Origin: Methanoregula sp. UBA64
GTDB lineage: Archaea > Halobacteriota > Methanomicrobia > Methanomicrobiales > Methanospirillaceae
Direction of reading: 5' to 3'
DNA: 64,000 nt
NCBI RefSeq assembly: GCF_002502735.1
Contig: NZ_DAQC01000001.1
Location: forward strand, 55,229-119,228
The position numbers and the translations under genes were made by a program. Shown one piece after another: positions 60,555-64,000 of the stretch. The notes beneath the pieces are model-generated. The model was not told the origin of the DNA and ran no database searches. It was given only the letters and a program-made list of their open reading frames with translations. Every line of letters begins with the position of its first letter. Position 1 is the stretch's first letter.

Positions 60555-62178
60555 ATGCCCTTCCCATTTTTTTAAGCCGCTCGCCGAGCACCGGCAGGAA
60601 ATCCTTTTTCCGCGACATGACCCCGTCAAGCCGGGCCGGGAGCTCCGGGCCGTAGAGTGCGGAGATCGCGCCGGCATCCCCGGCGCCGTACAGGTCGCTT
60701 GCGTTCTCCACAACGTTCGTGAAAAGTGCAAACGCGAGATCGTTTCCCGTTGCCGCCCGGAGTTTTTCGAGTTCCTGTGCGATCGCAGCGCTCCGCTCCC
60801 GGTTCCACGAGAAGGCCGGCACCATCACCTGCGCGATGAGGACCTTCTTTCCCGAGAGTTCGAAGTCTTTTTTGTCGCGTTGTAAGAGCTCTGCGAGCGG
60901 GACTCCTGCAAGGTCCATGCCCGCTTCAAGGAGCGCAACGCCGAGCTTTTCATAGTCCTCGCCCGCGATCCCTGCAAGAAAGGCAACGGCTTTTTTGTCC
61001 GCATGGGTGGTCGTTGACATCCTGAGCGCGAGTGTGTCGGAGAGGATGCCGCAGAGGAGCACACCCGCCACCGCTTTTGACGGGTCAAGGCCGGACTCCA
61101 TGTACATCCGGGCAACGATGGTCGAGGTTGCGCCGACCGGCTCGTTCTCGAACCGGATCGGCTTTAAGGTCGTGATCGCCCCGAGCCGGTGGTGGTCGAT
61201 GATTCCGATCACGTCCGCCTCCTCGATTCCGGGCACTGCCTGCGATGCCTCGTTGTGGTCGAGGAGGACGACCTGTCGGCGCACATCGTCGAGAAGCGTG
61301 GTCCTTGTCAGGATCCCGAGCAGTTTTCCCCCGGGCGAGACCACGCACGCGGCCCGGAACTTCGAGCCGGCAACGACCTGCCGGGCCTTGGCGATCGTTT
61401 CCGAACAATTGAGGACCGGCACGCTCGTCTCCATGCGCTCCTTTGCGGGGAGCGAGAGGTTGATCATCTTCCCGACCCCGAACGCGTCGAGGTTTGTGGA
61501 GAGGACCGAGACATTGTGCTGCCGGGCGGCGGCTTTTACCCGTTCGCCGACCGGGGCGCCTTCCGCGATGATTAAGGCCGCAATCCCGGCCGAGACGAGC
61601 GCGAGCTGGGCCGGCTCGTTGTCGCCCACGACCGCGATATCCTTTGCCGTCATCTTTGCCAAGGTGACATGCAGCGCATCGATGGCAATGTACACCCGGC
61701 CTTCGAGCACCGGGTGGGCCGGGACAACGACCTCGCCGTTGAGCACCCGGGCAAGCGTCTCTTCGGGCACCGGGTTGACCGCGAGCTCGGCCAGGTGGAG
61801 CGTCTCGATGTACGCGTTTGCGAGCGCGTGCTCGCCGATCATCCCGGCCGGCTTTCCGTCCGCATCGGTGATGACCACGTTCCGCAGCCCCTCCTTTGCC
61901 ATGAGGGCCGCGACATCGTAGGTCGGGACGTTCTCGGGGAGCGCAAAGACCGGCTTATACGTGATATCGGAGAGCCGGGGCTCGACCGATGCGACAAGGG
62001 CCGGCTCCTGTGCCCCGAACCGTTCGAGCGCGAACCGGGACTCGGCATTGAGCTCGCCGCAGCGGGCGGCAAGGTATTTCCCCGGCTCGGACCGGTTCTT
62101 AAAATCCGCGTACCCGATGGCGCTCGCAATGCTGTCCGTGTCGGGCTGGCGGTGGCCGATACAGTAGACCTGGATCAT
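60553..62178 (-). CDS. ppaC: Mn-dependent inorganic pyrophosphatase with CBS and DRTGG domains
   Basis: 541 residues, family II. The N-terminal DHH part has GHRQPDTDSIASA with metal-binding His and Asp; a regulatory insert of two CBS halves with a DRTGG domain (about 70-300) follows; then LDHNEAS, IDHHRLGA and the DHHA2 end. It hydrolyses pyrophosphate to drive biosynthesis. In bacterial relatives adenine nucleotides, including diadenosine polyphosphates, bind the insert and set activity. A GAGGG lies about ten bases before the ATG. Confidence 0.93.
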   Translation of the reverse strand: MIQVYCIGHRQPDTDSIASAIGYADFKNRSEPGKYLAARCGELNAESRFALERFGAQEPALVASVEPRLSDITYKPVFALPENVPTYDVAALMAKEGLRNVVITDADGKPAGMIGEHALANAYIETLHLAELAVNPVPEETLARVLNGEVVVPAHPVLEGRVYIAIDALHVTLAKMTAKDIAVVGDNEPAQLALVSAGIAALIIAEGAPVGERVKAAARQHNVSVLSTNLDAFGVGKMINLSLPAKERMETSVPVLNCSETIAKARQVVAGSKFRAACVVSPGGKLLGILTRTTLLDDVRRQVVLLDHNEASQAVPGIEEADVIGIIDHHRLGAITTLKPIRFENEPVGATSTIVARMYMESGLDPSKAVAGVLLCGILSDTLALRMSTTTHADKKAVAFLAGIAGEDYEKLGVALLEAGMDLAGVPLAELLQRDKKDFELSGKKVLIAQVMVPAFSWNRERSAAIAQELEKLRAATGNDLAFALFTNVVENASDLYGAGDAGAISALYGPELPARLDGVMSRKKDFLPVLGERLKKMGRA

Positions 62179-62339
62179 GGCGTTTTTCCCTCGTTGTGTG
62201 AGGTAGTTCCTGCTTCTATCGTTTGCCCGTCAAGGTTCATAAGGTACGGTCCCGGATCCCAACCTATTTATGGCGCGTGCGTGAACCGGATAGTACGAAA
62301 CCGAACTATTGCGAAAAAGAACTATTCCGGAATTGAACT
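62179..62339. promoter_or_regulatory. divergent control region with GAACTAT repeats
   Basis: GAACTAT occurs at 62303-62309, 62319-62325 and 62335-62341, an exact 16-base period, and the last overlaps the PadR ATG. ATAGT (62290-62294) and ACTAT (62305-62309) also form an inverted repeat with a ten-base spacer. A TATTTATG box lies near 62264. It fits self-regulation by PadR. Confidence 0.55.
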
Positions 62340-62831
62340 ATGACCAGCCTGTTACAGTTTGCCACGCGAAAGAACGAGCGGGCACGAAGCCTGCTCGCCC
62401 TTTATGTGATCCACTCGCTCTCGAAGGGAGAAAAATCCGGGTACGATATCCTAAAAGAGATCGGGGAGCTCACCGAGGGCAGCTGGGTCCCGAGCAAGGG
62501 TACGCTGTACCCCCTGCTCCACCAGCTCGAAGACGAGGGACAGATCGTCTCCGTTTCCGAGACAACCGGCGCCCGGGCCCGGGCCGTATTTACGCTCACC
62601 CCTGTCGGGAAAGAGACCTTGAAACGCATCCATGCCCACGGCAGGGAACACCACAAGAAAATGGCGCAGTACCGGCAGGTGATCACCGCAATCTTTGGCG
62701 ACTCCCATCCCCCGGAGCTCGGCCTGCTCTTTGAGATAAAGATGATCCTCGACGAACTGCCCAAAGAAAAAAAGCAAAAGGCGGCGGCCATCCTCCGGCG
62801 CTGCCGCGACGAATTACAGGGAGTGATCTAA
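62340..62831 (+). CDS. PadR-family transcription regulator
   Basis: 163 residues. N-terminal winged helix with GEKSGYDILKEIGELTEG and SKGTLYPLLHQLEDEG, the PadR core, and a helical C-terminal dimerisation arm (about 90-160). PadR proteins usually repress a nearby exporter until a toxic ligand binds. It leads a three-gene unit with an ABC exporter (four bases before the ATPase gene) and GAACTAT repeats abut its start. A close partner is thus clear; the ligand is not. Confidence 0.95.
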   Translation: MTSLLQFATRKNERARSLLALYVIHSLSKGEKSGYDILKEIGELTEGSWVPSKGTLYPLLHQLEDEGQIVSVSETTGARARAVFTLTPVGKETLKRIHAHGREHHKKMAQYRQVITAIFGDSHPPELGLLFEIKMILDELPKEKKQKAAAILRRCRDELQGVI

Positions 62832-62835
62832 AAAA

Positions 62836-63822
62836 ATGACAACCGCAGTACAGGTACGCGACCTCACGAAAACCTTCGACAAGCTCACTGCCGTGGACGC
62901 GATCAGTTTTACGATCGAACAGGGCGAGATCTTCGGGCTTTTGGGCCCAAACGGCGCCGGGAAAACAACAACCCTCTCCATGCTCGCGACCATGCTCGAA
63001 CCGACCTCGGGATCGGCAGAGATCATGGGGATCGATATCACAAAAGACCAGGACGGGGTACGAAAAGCCATCGGGATCGTCTTCCAGGACCAGAGCCTTG
63101 ACGAGGAACTCACCGCGTGGGAGAACATGGACTTCCACGGCCGGCTCTACCGGATCCCACAAGAGGAGCGCGAGCGCCGGGCAGAAGAACTCCTCAAACT
63201 CGTCGAGCTTTTTGAGCGGAAAGACGACATCGTGAAAACGTTCTCGGGCGGGATGCGCAGGAGACTGGAGATCGCCCGGGGCCTCCTGCACCACCCGCAG
63301 GTCCTCTTTCTGGACGAGCCCACGATCGGCCTTGACCCGCAGACCAGAAACCACCTCTGGAACTACATCGACAACCTGGCAAAAGAGAAGAACATCACGA
63401 TCATCCTCACCACGCACTATATGGACGAGGCGGACCGGCTCTGCAACCGGATCGCGATCATCGACCACGGGAAGATCATTGCTCTGGACACCCCCGCCCG
63501 GCTCAAGGACTCGCTCGGCGGCGACATCGTTACGATCCGTTCGTCAGAACCGGCCCGGATCGCCCCGGCGCTCTCCGCCCCGTGGATCAACCGGATCGAG
63601 ACCCGGGGGGACGACGTGACGATCAGCCTGCACAATGCGGAACACCATGTCAGCGGGATCGTGACCCGGCTCAACGAGGAGAAGATCCCGATCGAGGCGA
63701 TCTCGGTCCATAAACCCACGCTCGAAGATGTCTTCCTCTCGTTTACGGGAAAATCGATCCGGGACGAGGAAGCAGATGGGAAGGATGCAATGCGGATGCA
63801 CTTCCGGATGATGAGGCACTAA
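62836..63822 (+). CDS. ABC exporter ATPase, DrrA-like
   Basis: 328 residues. Walker A GPNGAGKTTTLSML, signature FSGGMRRRLEIARG, Walker B VLFLDEPTIGLD, then a C-terminal domain typical of the drug-exporting DrrA group. It powers the ABC-2 permease that begins two bases after its stop. Start four bases after padR. Confidence 0.95.
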   Translation: MTTAVQVRDLTKTFDKLTAVDAISFTIEQGEIFGLLGPNGAGKTTTLSMLATMLEPTSGSAEIMGIDITKDQDGVRKAIGIVFQDQSLDEELTAWENMDFHGRLYRIPQEERERRAEELLKLVELFERKDDIVKTFSGGMRRRLEIARGLLHHPQVLFLDEPTIGLDPQTRNHLWNYIDNLAKEKNITIILTTHYMDEADRLCNRIAIIDHGKIIALDTPARLKDSLGGDIVTIRSSEPARIAPALSAPWINRIETRGDDVTISLHNAEHHVSGIVTRLNEEKIPIEAISVHKPTLEDVFLSFTGKSIRDEEADGKDAMRMHFRMMRH

Positions 63823-63824
63823 AT

Positions 63825-64000
63825 ATGGAGATCATCTACACCATCTGGCTGCGGAACATGAAGCGGTACATCCGCTCAAAAAGCCGCATTGTCGGGAGCA
63901 TAGCCATGCCGCTCTTCCTGCTCCTCTTTTTGGGATTCGGCCTCAACTCGGTGGTCAGCACGAATTCGCTCGGGCAGGACTACCTCTTGTTCCTTGCCCC
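63825..64000 (+). CDS. ABC-2 type permease, 5' part (cut by window end)
   Basis: The first 58 residues are present. After a charged amphipathic start (MEIIYTIWLRNMKRY), the first membrane helix is IVGSIAMPLFLLLFLGFG, as in DrrB-type ABC-2 permeases. It starts two bases after the ATPase stop, so they form one exporter under PadR control. Confidence 0.88.
   Translation, partial: MEIIYTIWLRNMKRYIRSKSRIVGSIAMPLFLLLFLGFGLNSVVSTNSLGQDYLLFLA

Noticed and set aside
1..64000. CRISPR arrays, insertion sequences, integrases
   Set aside because: I saw no regularly spaced repeat series of CRISPR length, no transposase and no integrase in the translated frames.

Overview
The window reads as chromosomal DNA of a methanogenic archaeon, most likely in the Methanomicrobiales and close to Methanoregula. 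This rests on a fused formaldehyde-activating enzyme/hexulose-phosphate synthase, an archaeal threonyl-tRNA synthetase, a family B DNA polymerase, an AglB-type oligosaccharyltransferase, archaeal TATA boxes, and many PAS/GAF histidine kinases. The genus is inferred; no marker in the window settles it. Most of the DNA is GC-rich. One block around 2.2-3.2 kb is strikingly AT-rich and looks foreign.

Layout. 1-49 is the 3' end of a tRNA. 140-2192 holds a PhzF-like isomerase and fae-hps. 2353-3129 is an AT-rich gene with a HEPN-type RNxxxH motif. 3130-4140 is mostly non-coding with G/C-tract repeats and one possible 50-residue protein. 4141-12220 carries surface lipoproteins (PLD-like, carboxylesterase), small enzymes, a DUF362 ferredoxin protein, ferritin, a TPR protein and two conserved hypotheticals. 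12408-15240 is a copper operon (HMA chaperone, CopA, YHS protein).

15667-22060 is a four-gene two-component operon, followed by a cupin, dcd and thrS. 25225-32506 is a second signalling cluster with a 1641-residue hybrid kinase, a lone receiver and a membrane kinase. 32586-46570 is housekeeping: purB, an XPD-like helicase, MGMT, ketopantoate reductase, MobA-like protein, pyrD-pyrK, malate dehydrogenase, polB, uvrB and a solitary Dam-type methylase. 46756-49787 pairs a small secreted protein rich in N-glycosylation sequons with AglB. 49800-53292 is a third signalling operon: kinase, REC-GAF regulator and membrane acyltransferase. 53622-64000 holds an APC permease, two membrane proteins, a membrane-bound winged-helix regulator, a MerR/MFS divergent pair, a CBS-DRTGG pyrophosphatase and a PadR-ABC exporter operon that runs off the end.

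Points that stand out: two kinases whose phospho-accepting histidine is replaced (Tyr in one, Gln in the other) while their ATPase domains look intact; a 680-base gap at 56665-57344 with a TATA box placed so that transcription would begin at the first of four successive hairpins; a dense palindrome array at 34036-34095; GAACTAT repeats at a 16-base period running into the PadR start codon; and an MFS gene whose first membrane helix lies in frame upstream of any usable start codon.
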